A stretch of 64,000 bases of DNA from Planctomycetota bacterium (GTDB lineage Bacteria; Planctomycetota; Planctomycetia; Pirellulales; Pirellulaceae), in the NCBI GenBank assembly GCA_963204915.1, contig CAUJHS010000038.1, positions 1 through 64,000 on the forward strand, in the 5' to 3' direction. Made by a program: the position numbers and the translations under genes. Of this stretch, positions 38,297 through 45,929 are shown in pieces (within the stretch, counting starts at the first letter, position 1; each line of letters begins with the position of its first letter). Below the pieces are notes generated by a model. That model did no database searches and was not told the origin of the DNA. It worked only from the letters and a program-made list of their open reading frames with translations.

Positions 38297-39691
38297 CTAC
38301 TCGGGGAGTGGCTTGCCCTTTGTTTCGGGAGCGAACGGCAACACGAACAGGCCGAGCAAGAAGATACTGCACATGGTCAATCCCGACCAACGCAGGGGCT
38401 CATCGGTGTGTGCGTAAACCTGGCTAATAAGCAAGGCAGGCGCGGTCATGCCGGCCGCGGCGACGTACCGCCCCACGTTGTAACAGAAGCTCGTGCCCGT
38501 ACTTCGGAGATGCGTCGGAAACAACTCAGGGAAGTAAATCGCGTAACCGGCAAACAGCGAAAGCTGGCACACGCCCATGATGGGCACCATCCAGAAAATT
38601 TCGTTGAACTCATCCAGGAAATAAAACACGGCGGCCGTGCTGATCGCGGCGGCCAGGAAGGACATGGCGAAGGCAGGTTTACGCCCGATGCGTTGCGTTA
38701 CAATCCCGAAGCTGTACATGCCGATGAATGCGCCGATATTGATCATCATCGACGTGATGCCTTTCCAGGTGGCCACGCGGCCGTCAATCACGTCGGGCGC
38801 GAGTCCCTCGGCTTCAAAACGAGTCCGCAGCACGTTGCCCACCAAATCCATGGTGAAGAAACCGACGCCCCACAAGCCAACGACGCCGGAAAACGCCATG
38901 GTCAAGCCAATCAACGCGTTCTTGCGCCAACGCGGATCCTGGAACAACGCGGTATACGATCCGAGTTGCTTGGACACGGCGCCGGCGTGCGTGGCCTTCT
39001 GCCAAACTTCCGGTTCTTTCAAGCGCCGGCGAATGACCAATGCGAGCAAGGCGGGCACGGCGCCAATGACAAACATGGGGCGCCACACGCTGGAGACGAC
39101 GCCCGTCGCCGCCAGTTGCCCCAGCGTGATCGCAATGAGCGCCGCACTCACGTTGCCAATCGCGGACAGCGCTTGGAGCAAACTCAGGGCGTAAGGCCGA
39201 GCCCGATCGGGCATCACCTCCGCCACCAGCGCCACGCCCACGGCGAACTCGCCGCCTACGCCCAGGCCGGTGAGAAACCGGTAAACGGCGAAGTCCCAAA
39301 ACCCAAGACTCAGCGAACTTAAGCCCGTGAACAGCGAGTACAAAAGTATCGTCACAACCATCGTTCGGGCGCGGCCGATGCGATCGCCCATGACGCCAAA
39401 AATCAGACCGCCCGTGGCCCAGCCGAACATGAAGATCATCGTCGCGTAAACTGAGGCGGAATCGATCATCGCCTTGCTCGGCACAATAACCGCGCCGTCG
39501 GCTCCCACGGTGGCCAGCAGTTCGCGCATCGCGGGTTGCCGGGCCAAGATGAACAATTGCTGGTCGAGGCAATCGAACAACCATCCCAATGCGGCCACGA
39601 TGAGTACGAACCAATGGTAGCGATTCAACTCGTGATACCAGGGGGTCGAACTGTCGGTGATCGCCGCCTTGGTCGGCGTAAATGTTTCCAT
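38297..39691 (-). CDS. MFS transporter, sugar/organic-acid type
   Basis: 464 residues with 12 predicted helices. The loop 2-3 signature GDRIGRARTMVVTILLYSLF and RFLTGLGVGGEFAVGVALV near 135, with PDRARPYALSLLQAL, are typical of the aromatic-acid/sialic-acid-type MFS group (SHS/AAHS). A similar RIGRK motif appears in the second half. GGAG lies eight bases before the ATG. It precedes the SLC13 unit but a strong hairpin separates them. Substrate unknown. Confidence 0.85.
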   Translation of the reverse strand: METFTPTKAAITDSSTPWYHELNRYHWFVLIVAALGWLFDCLDQQLFILARQPAMRELLATVGADGAVIVPSKAMIDSASVYATMIFMFGWATGGLIFGVMGDRIGRARTMVVTILLYSLFTGLSSLSLGFWDFAVYRFLTGLGVGGEFAVGVALVAEVMPDRARPYALSLLQALSAIGNVSAALIAITLGQLAATGVVSSVWRPMFVIGAVPALLALVIRRRLKEPEVWQKATHAGAVSKQLGSYTALFQDPRWRKNALIGLTMAFSGVVGLWGVGFFTMDLVGNVLRTRFEAEGLAPDVIDGRVATWKGITSMMINIGAFIGMYSFGIVTQRIGRKPAFAMSFLAAAISTAAVFYFLDEFNEIFWMVPIMGVCQLSLFAGYAIYFPELFPTHLRSTGTSFCYNVGRYVAAAGMTAPALLISQVYAHTDEPLRWSGLTMCSIFLLGLFVLPFAPETKGKPLPE

Positions 39692-39785
39692 TTGCTTGAC
39701 TCCGCCTAAGTGGCTTCGGGTCGAGGATCTAGTTCGGGAAAGGAAAGTTCGGGCCGTAAGGTGGGCTTATCCTAACATCCCACGC

Positions 39786-39803
39786 GACGCTCTGGGGAGC
39801 GTC
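39786..39803 (-). terminator. 7-bp hairpin between the two MFS genes
   Basis: GACGCTC and GAGCGTC pair perfectly around TGGG, 43 bases after the stop of the 39847-41286 gene on the minus strand. No T run follows; possible factor-dependent terminator. Confidence 0.4.
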
Positions 39804-39846
39804 TGCGCGGCGATTTCCCTCGGTCCTTCACGCAGGGAGAATCGAA

Positions 39847-41286
39847 TCAGTCGGTCGTTTCTCGCGGCGGTTCTGGCAAGAAGAAGGATGCGATAAAACC
39901 GACAACGTACACGCTAAAGCCGACCGCCGCTGCAGTATAAGCGAGCTTCGTCGGGGCCAGGGCGGGATCGTCGGTGACGGCCAGTGTCGCCGTGACCCAA
40001 GCAAAGCAGGTTCCAATCAAACGCCCGCCAATATTCGCAGCAAAACTTTCGCCCGTGCCGCGCAAGTGCAACGGATACACCAGCGGCAAATAATTACCCC
40101 AAAAAGAGAACTGCGCCACCGTGACCAACCCCGCGAAGAAAATACCAATGTACAACAGGGTTAAACTTTGCGTCGCGAAGAGGGCGAAGACCACGGGCAT
40201 AATGATCAACCCCGGAATCTGGAAGATTCGAATCAGCCAGCGGCGGCTCAACAAAATCGTTGCCAACATGGCGAAGAGGAAGCGGCCGGACAATCCGCCG
40301 AGTTCTTGCACTTTGGTTACATCGGCGGCGACTTTTTGCGTGGTGCGTCCGGCAGTGGTTTTTGAAGCCTTCTCGCGTTCGGCGCCGGTCAGATTCGCGG
40401 TAGCGTCGCCCACGGCGACTTTGACCTTCTCTTTCACTTCTGGCAAGCCGGGCACAATGCGCGGAATATGTTGAATGGCGCCAAAGGCGGCTCCATACGA
40501 CATGGCGAACATGATCGTCGTCACAATGGTGGTGCGCCGAAGTTCTGGCGAGAACAACTGCGCAATGCTGGGCCGCTTGAGCAATCCCGCTTCGCGTTTC
40601 GCTTGCCAGGCGGGAGACTCGGGCAAGAAGGGGCGAATCACAATCAGCGGAATGGCGGGAATCAAACCCGACATCAGCGTATACCGCCACGGCGCATGAA
40701 CGGCTTCCGGTTTGATTTGCCCCAAGAATCCTACCAAGAATTCGGGAAGCTGAATTGCCGGAAGATTTAACGCCCAAGTCACCGCCAGGCCGTTGGCCAC
40801 CGCGACCAGCAAACCGCCCACCGATGAGAACGCCTGGGTATAGCCGAGCACTTTCTCGCGGCGTTCCGGCTCAGGGAACAACTCGGCCAACCACGCCACC
40901 GCGGCCACAAACTCAACGCACACCCCGACAAATACGAGACAGCGGAAAAACAGCAGCATTTCCGGCGAGGTCGAAAATCCAGCCGCAAAGGCGGAGAAGG
41001 CATAGAGCAGGATCGACCACGTCAATACACGACGCCGTCCCAGCCGATCGGTCAAATATCCGCCAAACAAACCGAAGATGCCGCCCGCGAAGGCAGGGAT
41101 ATAAAACAGCCGCCCTACCCACATGTTGAACTCCGCCGACCCTGGCGCCGCCCCAATGAGTTCCTGCAGGGCCGGCCCCACGATCAGGGGCAACATGAGA
41201 AGTTCGTAAATGTCGAACGCAAACCCAATGGACGCGATGACGCAAACGGTCCATTGGACGGCGGTAAATCGGGGAAGTGATTTCAC
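39847..41286 (-). CDS. MFS transporter
   Basis: 479 residues with 12 helices. FGGYLTDRLGRRRVLTWSIL is the MFS loop signature; CLVFVGVCVEFVAAVAWLAE replaces the usual glycine-rich helix-4 pattern. An enlarged cytoplasmic loop of about 60 residues (about 265-325, lysine/alanine-rich: KVKVAVGDATANLTGAEREK) lies between helices 7 and 8, which is longer than usual. The start is GTG with no clear Shine-Dalgarno, so it is less sure than the others. Substrate unknown. Confidence 0.83.
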   Translation of the reverse strand: MKSLPRFTAVQWTVCVIASIGFAFDIYELLMLPLIVGPALQELIGAAPGSAEFNMWVGRLFYIPAFAGGIFGLFGGYLTDRLGRRRVLTWSILLYAFSAFAAGFSTSPEMLLFFRCLVFVGVCVEFVAAVAWLAELFPEPERREKVLGYTQAFSSVGGLLVAVANGLAVTWALNLPAIQLPEFLVGFLGQIKPEAVHAPWRYTLMSGLIPAIPLIVIRPFLPESPAWQAKREAGLLKRPSIAQLFSPELRRTTIVTTIMFAMSYGAAFGAIQHIPRIVPGLPEVKEKVKVAVGDATANLTGAEREKASKTTAGRTTQKVAADVTKVQELGGLSGRFLFAMLATILLSRRWLIRIFQIPGLIIMPVVFALFATQSLTLLYIGIFFAGLVTVAQFSFWGNYLPLVYPLHLRGTGESFAANIGGRLIGTCFAWVTATLAVTDDPALAPTKLAYTAAAVGFSVYVVGFIASFFLPEPPRETTD

Positions 41287-41487
41287 GAGAAAGCAGCAAT
41301 CGGGCAGGAGTGATAGGGTGGGAAGATGCCAGCAGGACAGCAGCTCATTCGGCCTGTGACAACAGAGAATCGCGTGCGAATATAACCGAACGCAAACCCC
41401 TTGTGGAGCGCCCGAACGCGAAAACCCCGCGGAAAATTAAAGTACGGCCGTCAAAATGCGACCATGATCGCCGTCAGAATGAAGCAA

Positions 41488-41510
41488 CCTCCGCGATGAT
41501 GCCGCGGAGG
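41488..41510 (-). terminator. probable terminator of the metal-binding operon
   Basis: CCTCCGCG and CGCGGAGG pair perfectly (8 bp, 7-base loop), 18 bases after the lipoprotein stop on the minus strand, followed by a moderately T-rich run (TTGCTTCATTCTG). Confidence 0.55.
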
Positions 41511-41528
41511 AAATCGGAAACCCAGCGA

Positions 41529-42053
41529 CTAGCGGCGAATGTAAATACCGTCGGCCGACAGGACTAAATTCCCCAAACCGTCGACCTGGCCGCGGCCGCG
41601 CACCACCACAAGCTGGTTTTCTTCCACCTGGAGCAACTTGCGCGCATCGACCGGTATCACGCCGCCCGCTTGATCGACAAATTGCACAATCGCTTGCCGG
41701 TCGGTAATGGACGATTCCCCTTTGCAAAACAGGCACTCGCTGTCTTCGCAATGATGGTGGTCGCCTTCGTCGATCACGGCCATGGCGTCAGAAATGAGAA
41801 ACGCGGCTTTGCCGTCATGCCAGGGTGAAAGGTCGCCGGCGGCAATCCGGCCGATCAGCACCACTTCGCCTTGGGACGCGGCTTGTTTGGCTTCCGCAAT
41901 TGTCAGGGCGCCCGCCGGCTCCTCGGCCAGAACGAACTGCTGGCCATTGACGCCGACATGTTCTAAGTCGGTCGCTTGGCTAGCCCCGCATCCGGCGGTC
42001 AGTGAAGCCGCGAAGAAAATCAGGCTAAATTTTCCTAGCAATGGAATCTGCAT
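41529..42053 (-). CDS. lipoprotein with His/Cys metal-binding cluster, unknown function
   Basis: 174 residues from ATG 42053 (GGAG ten bases upstream; the longer frame uses a GTG at 42089). A lipobox LTAGC with acceptor Cys22 follows a hydrophobic signal, so the protein is membrane-anchored and exported. Residues 99-110 form a dense His/Cys cluster: three histidines, then Cys102, Cys107 and Cys110, a likely metal site. The flanking sequence (EVVLIGRIAAGD, FLISDA, QLVVVRGRGQVDG) looks beta-rich, perhaps an OB-like fold. It lies 39 bases after an HMA-domain gene and is probably its partner in handling copper or another soft metal. I do not recognise the family. Confidence 0.7.
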   Translation of the reverse strand: MQIPLLGKFSLIFFAASLTAGCGASQATDLEHVGVNGQQFVLAEEPAGALTIAEAKQAASQGEVVLIGRIAAGDLSPWHDGKAAFLISDAMAVIDEGDHHHCEDSECLFCKGESSITDRQAIVQFVDQAGGVIPVDARKLLQVEENQLVVVRGRGQVDGLGNLVLSADGIYIRR

Positions 42054-42092
42054 GTGTGGACGTCTCCTCGCTGGTGCAACCTGCACCACGTG

Positions 42093-42434
42093 TTACGACT
42101 GCGGTTTCTTGGTGAACTTGCCTTCCGGACCGCTGATTTGTTTGACTTCAAACCCGGCCGACTCCACGGCTTCCCAGATTGCCTTCACCGAAGGACGTTT
42201 CTGGCGTTGCGGCGATACGTACGCCAGGTTCGACTTCACGTCGGCGCGCACTTCGAGCACGCCAGGCACGGCGTAGAGTTTCGCCGCAATTTTTTTTGCA
42301 CACGCCGCGCAGTGCATATCGGTCACTTGAATCGTGGTGTATGCGGGCGCCGGACTCGTGGCGAGGGCCGCGGTCTGGCCTACCGCCGTCACAAGTCCAA
42401 TCGCCAAAATACCTTGCACCAACAAACGCAACAT
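42093..42434 (-). CDS. exported heavy-metal-associated (HMA) domain protein
   Basis: 113 residues. A signal peptide (residues 1-26) precedes an HMA fold with MHCAACAKKIA (Cys42, Cys45), the CxxC that binds Cu(I) or Zn in CopZ/MerP-type carriers; MerP is also periplasmic. ATG 42434 has AAAGGGA about six bases before and gives a clean signal peptide; the longer frame from 42539 does not. First gene of a two-gene operon with the Cys/His-rich lipoprotein. Metal specificity cannot be read from MHCAAC alone. Confidence 0.85.
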   Translation of the reverse strand: MLRLLVQGILAIGLVTAVGQTAALATSPAPAYTTIQVTDMHCAACAKKIAAKLYAVPGVLEVRADVKSNLAYVSPQRQKRPSVKAIWEAVESAGFEVKQISGPEGKFTKKPQS

Positions 42435-42883
42435 GAGTTTCCCTTTCTGACGGACGGAGGGTCCTGGCTGGAATCTACGTAGTCGCCTCCAGCGGCGGAG
42501 CGGCGTCTTCCGTTTGTATCGGGTATTCCGCAGGAGCAATTTAGGAAAGATTTGCCGAAAAAGCCGCGATCTGCCGTAAGTGCTCGCTTACGCCTTTCGC
42601 AAGAACTGCTCAGTGCGCGTCAAAAGGACGGCCAAGCCGTATTGCTCTTAGCTCACTGCGTAGAAGAAAGATAAAAAAATTCGAGAAGTTTACGTCGACT
42701 TCAAATTCCGTAAGTGCCTAATCGACTTATTTTTGCGACGAATTGACGAATCATAAGTCTCAGTGAACAGAACGAGACCATTCATGGAATCGAAATGATC
42801 TCTTGATTTTTTACTGTACGCCTGTATAATGAAGGGTGCTGAACTGGGCGTTCGCCCGGGGTGGCGTCAGAGCGTGATTGCGC
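42435..42883. other. AT-rich intergenic region between two minus-strand operons
   Basis: No gene is supported. The stretch from about 42655 to 42830 is clearly richer in A and T than its surroundings. It holds the promoter of the HMA operon (minus strand, not resolved), a sigma70-like promoter pointing right at 42803-42830, and the 3' hairpins of the aminomutase operon at 42846-42893. Confidence 0.5.
42803..42830 (+). promoter_or_regulatory. sigma70-like promoter pointing right, without a sense gene
   Basis: TTGATT (42803-42808) and a perfect TATAAT (42825-42830) are 16 bases apart. The expected start of transcription is about 42837. The next gene on this side lies on the minus strand, so the transcript would be a small RNA covering the hairpins at 42846-42893 or an antisense to the GNAT gene. 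Confidence 0.5.
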
Positions 42884-42893
42884 TCATACGCCA
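42846..42893. terminator. paired hairpins at the 3' end of the aminomutase operon
   Basis: GGGCG/CGCCC at 42846-42857, and a longer stem at 42862-42893 (TGGCGT with ACGCCA, internal loop, GAGCG with CGCTC). The second overlaps the GNAT stop codon. No T run is seen. They could end the minus-strand operon, the rightward transcript from 42837, or both. Confidence 0.45.
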
Positions 42894-43396
42894 GCAGCAA
42901 TTTCGTCGATCCGTTTGACGAGAATCACCTTATCGTCGCCGGAATCGTAGAAATCGGCCAAAACAGCGACGGTTTGATAATCGCAATGTTCGTAGAACCG
43001 GCGCGTCGGTTTGTACTGCGGCCGACCGGACGTTTCGATGTAAATGCGTCGCCCTCCCTGCAAGCGGATTCGGCGCTCGCACTCCCTCACCAATAAACGT
43101 CCCACGCCCCGACCCTGGTGGGCCTGATCGACCGCGAGCCAGTAAAGATCGAAACTGCCCAGCGTGCAGGCGATCGGGCCGTAACAGGCATAGCCCGTCA
43201 CACCCCCGTCGAATTCGGCAAAGACAAAGAAGTAGCCTGACGCTTCGCCTTTGGCCAAGCGTTCCTGCGCCAGTTCGACGGCGACCTCCACTTCGTCCGG
43301 CCGGAAAAAACTCGTCGATTCGACGATTCGTCGAATCGCGACGGGGTCGCTCGGATGGACCGAGTCACGAAATGCGACTTGTGGGGGCTCAAGCAT
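42884..43396 (-). CDS. GNAT-family N-acetyltransferase
   Basis: 170 residues, a full GNAT fold. The acetyl-CoA pyrophosphate loop is QAHQGRGVGRLLVRECERR (Q/RxxGxG/A type) after the LYWLAVD strand; TRRFYEHCDYQTV is the usual C-terminal helix-strand. The N-terminal SFFRPDEVEVAVELAQERL is the substrate side. Last gene of a five-gene operon, 20 bases after the ATP-grasp gene. The lysine-aminomutase partner recalls AblA/AblB (beta-lysine acetyltransferase, giving N6-acetyl-beta-lysine), but this protein is shorter than AblB and I cannot claim orthology. Substrate: a beta-amino acid or the ligated product is inferred from context. Confidence 0.85.
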   Translation of the reverse strand: MLEPPQVAFRDSVHPSDPVAIRRIVESTSFFRPDEVEVAVELAQERLAKGEASGYFFVFAEFDGGVTGYACYGPIACTLGSFDLYWLAVDQAHQGRGVGRLLVRECERRIRLQGGRRIYIETSGRPQYKPTRRFYEHCDYQTVAVLADFYDSGDDKVILVKRIDEIAAGV

Positions 43397-43416
43397 GAAG
43401 CAATCGATGTGCGACG

Positions 43417-44439
43417 TTACGGCGCCATGAGCGCTCCGGGGGCGGGTAACCTTCCAACCGCATCGGCCAGAATCCGCTCGATGGCCCGCTCATAAGTCAG
43501 GCCGGCGTTTGCCACGGCCGCAGCGAAACCCGCGTCGGGCGACAGGCACGGGTTGGTGTTCACTTCCAAAATCCAAGGCGAGTCGGCCTGGTCGACACGG
43601 AAATCGACACGCGCGTAGCCCGACAATTCAAACTCATTCCAACATTCCCGCGCGAGGGCCGACAAATGATCCAGCAAAGTCGCCTCATGCGGTTCAAACT
43701 CAAACCGACGAGGCGTGTGATGATACTCGAACGAACCCGCATCCCATTTAGCCCGATAACCCACAATGTGCGGTTTGTCGTCCGGGAAAGCGCTAAAGTC
43801 AATCTCCACCGGCTGGAGCACCTCTGGGCCGTTGGCGCCAGCCAACACGGTCAGGTTGAATTCCCGCCCCGCGATGTACTGTTCCGCAAAGTGGAGGTGG
43901 CTGGTGGCGGCCTCACGCGCCGCAAGCAAATTTCGCAGTTCGTTTTCGGAAGTGACCGCCGCAACGGCGTTGTCGTCCATCCCGAAGGACGCGTGCTCCC
44001 AAACCGCTTTCACAATGGTTTGGAAGGCGCCTTCGCCTCCGGCGTTCGACTTTCCTTGCCATTGATTTACAAACCAGGCAGGCGTGGGGAGCCCCGCTTG
44101 CAATAAGCGGCGCTTGGCTACGAGTTTATTGTTCGTGGCCAACAGCGCTTCGGTTGAAGCGCCGGTGTAGGGAATGCCTAGCGAGTCGAGCAACAACGTG
44201 GCCATGGGCGCCAAGCGGTCGGTCCCGCCTAACGCCTCGACAAGGTTGAACACCACATCAGGTTGCTGCGCCCGAATATTCGAACGGGCCTTGTCGAAAT
44301 CGAGAGTGCAAGCCAGCACGGAAGTTTCGTGCCCTAATTGGTTTAGGGCGCGCTGAACTGCGTCGCGCTGGACAAGCACATCTTGCTCGTCGATCGTTGC
44401 GTCGTGCGACGCTTCGTTATAAAGCACGAGTACGCGCAT
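43417..44439 (-). CDS. ATP-grasp ligase, D-Ala-D-Ala-ligase-like (first)
   Basis: 340 residues. The N-terminus (VLVLYNEASHDATIDEQDVL, VVFNLVEALGG) and the SLGIPYTGASTEALLATNNKL segment match the D-alanine-D-alanine ligase fold, which activates a carboxylate as acyl phosphate and joins an amine. ATP-grasp residues follow: EQYIAGREFNLTVLAG and ARVDFRVDQADSPWILEVNTNPCLSP (metal-binding E and N). It overlaps the preceding ligase gene by 23 bases. A cell-wall Ddl role is unlikely: two diverged copies sit inside an aminomutase operon and away from any mur/dcw gene. More likely it forms an amide bond in a small peptide or peptide-like product. Confidence 0.85.
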   Translation of the reverse strand: MRVLVLYNEASHDATIDEQDVLVQRDAVQRALNQLGHETSVLACTLDFDKARSNIRAQQPDVVFNLVEALGGTDRLAPMATLLLDSLGIPYTGASTEALLATNNKLVAKRRLLQAGLPTPAWFVNQWQGKSNAGGEGAFQTIVKAVWEHASFGMDDNAVAAVTSENELRNLLAAREAATSHLHFAEQYIAGREFNLTVLAGANGPEVLQPVEIDFSAFPDDKPHIVGYRAKWDAGSFEYHHTPRRFEFEPHEATLLDHLSALARECWNEFELSGYARVDFRVDQADSPWILEVNTNPCLSPDAGFAAAVANAGLTYERAIERILADAVGRLPAPGALMAP

Positions 44440-45448
44440 GGACGTTCCGACGAGTCAGCGCGGATTGCACGATTTGCGCGATCAGCTCGGTGTACCCCAG
44501 ACCGACGGCGGTCGCGATCATCGGCAAATCGGAGTGTTGAGGATGCAAACCAGCAAGAGGATTAGCTTCAATGAACTGAGGGCGTTGGCGGGCATCGGAT
44601 CGCAGGTCGATTCGACCGCCGTCGCGGCAGCCCAGCGCTTTCCAGGCGTCCAATGCCGTTTGTTCGGCCTGGCGGACCTCGTCATCCTGTTCGGGATGCA
44701 CAAGGCGATATTCCACCAACTCCTCGCACCGTTCCTTGTTGACGTACGAGTAAACGTTCGGTTCGGCCGAAGGGAGCAGTACGATTTCCAGCGTGCCCAG
44801 AACGCGAGCTTCCGCGCCGGAGCCCAATAGGCCAACGGTGAATTCCCGGCCGGGGAGGTATTCCTCAACAAGAACCGGCTGACGATAACGCTCCAGCAGT
44901 CGCTGGCAAGTCGGCGCTAGTTCGGCCGTACTAAGAATCCGCGAGGCGGGCGTTACGCCTTTCCCGGTGCCTTCGGCTACGGGTTTGGCGAACACGGGAA
45001 ATTCGAAGTCAACCTGGTAAGCGTCGGCGGTTTGCTCCACCACTTGGAAACGCGGGGTGGGAACGCCGGCCCGAGCAACGACGGTCTTGGTGATCCCCTT
45101 ATGCAAACAAAGCGACATGACCAAAGGATCGGCGAACGTGTAAGGAATTTGATACACGTCCAAAATCGCCGGAACTTGGGCTTCGCGGCCGAGGCCGTGC
45201 AAACCTTCGCAAATGTTGAACACCAAATCCCAGTCATCGCCGCTCGCCAGTCGTTGGATGAGCTGGCGCGCATGGCCGATGCGGTCGGTGGCGTAACCGA
45301 GTTCGCGCAAGGCGGACTCAATCGCGTCGACGGTGTCGGCGCGATCGAACTCGGCGGTTTCCTCCTCACCATATCCCGCGGCTAAGTATTCCGCGCGAAG
45401 ATCGTAAGTCAGGCCGACGCGTAGCGGGCGGCCTTGGGAGCTAATCAT
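44417..45448 (-). CDS. ATP-grasp ligase, D-Ala-D-Ala-ligase-like (second)
   Basis: 343 residues, a distant paralogue of the next gene. LRVGLTYDLRAEYLAAGYGE at the start, then VFNICEGLHGLGREAQVP and YQIPYTFADPLVMSLCLHKG take the places of the Ddl N-terminal motifs; FPVFAKPVAEGTGKG is the ATP-binding lysine strand, EEYLPGREFTVGLLG and GRIDLRSD with FIEANPLAGLHPQHSDLP the metal/phosphate site. It overlaps the YkgJ gene by eight bases and the other ligase by 23, so all are translated from one mRNA. Two ligases suggest two successive couplings, or two amine/acid specificities. Confidence 0.85.
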   Translation of the reverse strand: MISSQGRPLRVGLTYDLRAEYLAAGYGEEETAEFDRADTVDAIESALRELGYATDRIGHARQLIQRLASGDDWDLVFNICEGLHGLGREAQVPAILDVYQIPYTFADPLVMSLCLHKGITKTVVARAGVPTPRFQVVEQTADAYQVDFEFPVFAKPVAEGTGKGVTPASRILSTAELAPTCQRLLERYRQPVLVEEYLPGREFTVGLLGSGAEARVLGTLEIVLLPSAEPNVYSYVNKERCEELVEYRLVHPEQDDEVRQAEQTALDAWKALGCRDGGRIDLRSDARQRPQFIEANPLAGLHPQHSDLPMIATAVGLGYTELIAQIVQSALTRRNVHARTRAL

Positions 45449-45929
45449 GTTCGAGTCGGATCTCCTCGTACAATTGGCTGCGCCAGCGCTGAGCGTCGAC
45501 GAGGTTCATGTCTAACGCCTCGATCAACCCTTGGCCGGGCCGTAGCAGCTCAAGTGGGCATCCTTCCGACAATTCGGCTTCGATGCCCCGTTCGGTGTAA
45601 TCGTATGGATAAAGGCGGCAAACCAAGGGGCGAGTCTCCAAGGGGAGCACGCAACCGCGCGGCCCCAGGAAGGTGCAGTCTCCATTGTCTTGCCGTTTGA
45701 GCACCCGGCGCGTACCGTCCTGACGAAAAACATGGTCGCGCCACGCAGGGTCGTCATCTTGGTCGGCGTAGTCCGGATCGTGGGGAACCCGGTACTCGAA
45801 AAAGTCGGAACGCTGCGCATGTTGCGTGATGCGATCTACGTCATTGGGAGTGACGTAGATCTCGCATCGTTGACAACAGGTCTTATAGTGACGGGCGCAG
45901 CGAACGCAGAGGAACTCGTCCTCAGACAT
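45441..45929 (-). CDS. YkgJ-family cysteine-cluster protein
   Basis: 162 residues. Eight or more cysteines lie in the YkgJ (UPF0153) pattern: CVRCARHYKTCCQRCEIYVT near residues 8-27, then GDCTFLGPRGCVLP and RPLVCRLYPYD about 85-108, and EGCPLELL near 122. The family is predicted to bind zinc or an iron-sulfur cluster; function unproven. GGGAG lies nine bases before the ATG. It overlaps the aminomutase by eight bases and the next ligase by eight. A redox or metal-donor role for the radical SAM enzyme is possible, but that is a guess. Confidence 0.85.
   Translation of the reverse strand: MSEDEFLCVRCARHYKTCCQRCEIYVTPNDVDRITQHAQRSDFFEYRVPHDPDYADQDDDPAWRDHVFRQDGTRRVLKRQDNGDCTFLGPRGCVLPLETRPLVCRLYPYDYTERGIEAELSEGCPLELLRPGQGLIEALDMNLVDAQRWRSQLYEEIRLEHD

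Noticed and set aside
43417-45448. The two ATP-grasp genes as cell-wall D-Ala-D-Ala ligases
   Set aside because: They overlap each other and the aminomutase operon, are far diverged from each other, and no mur, dcw or racemase gene lies near.
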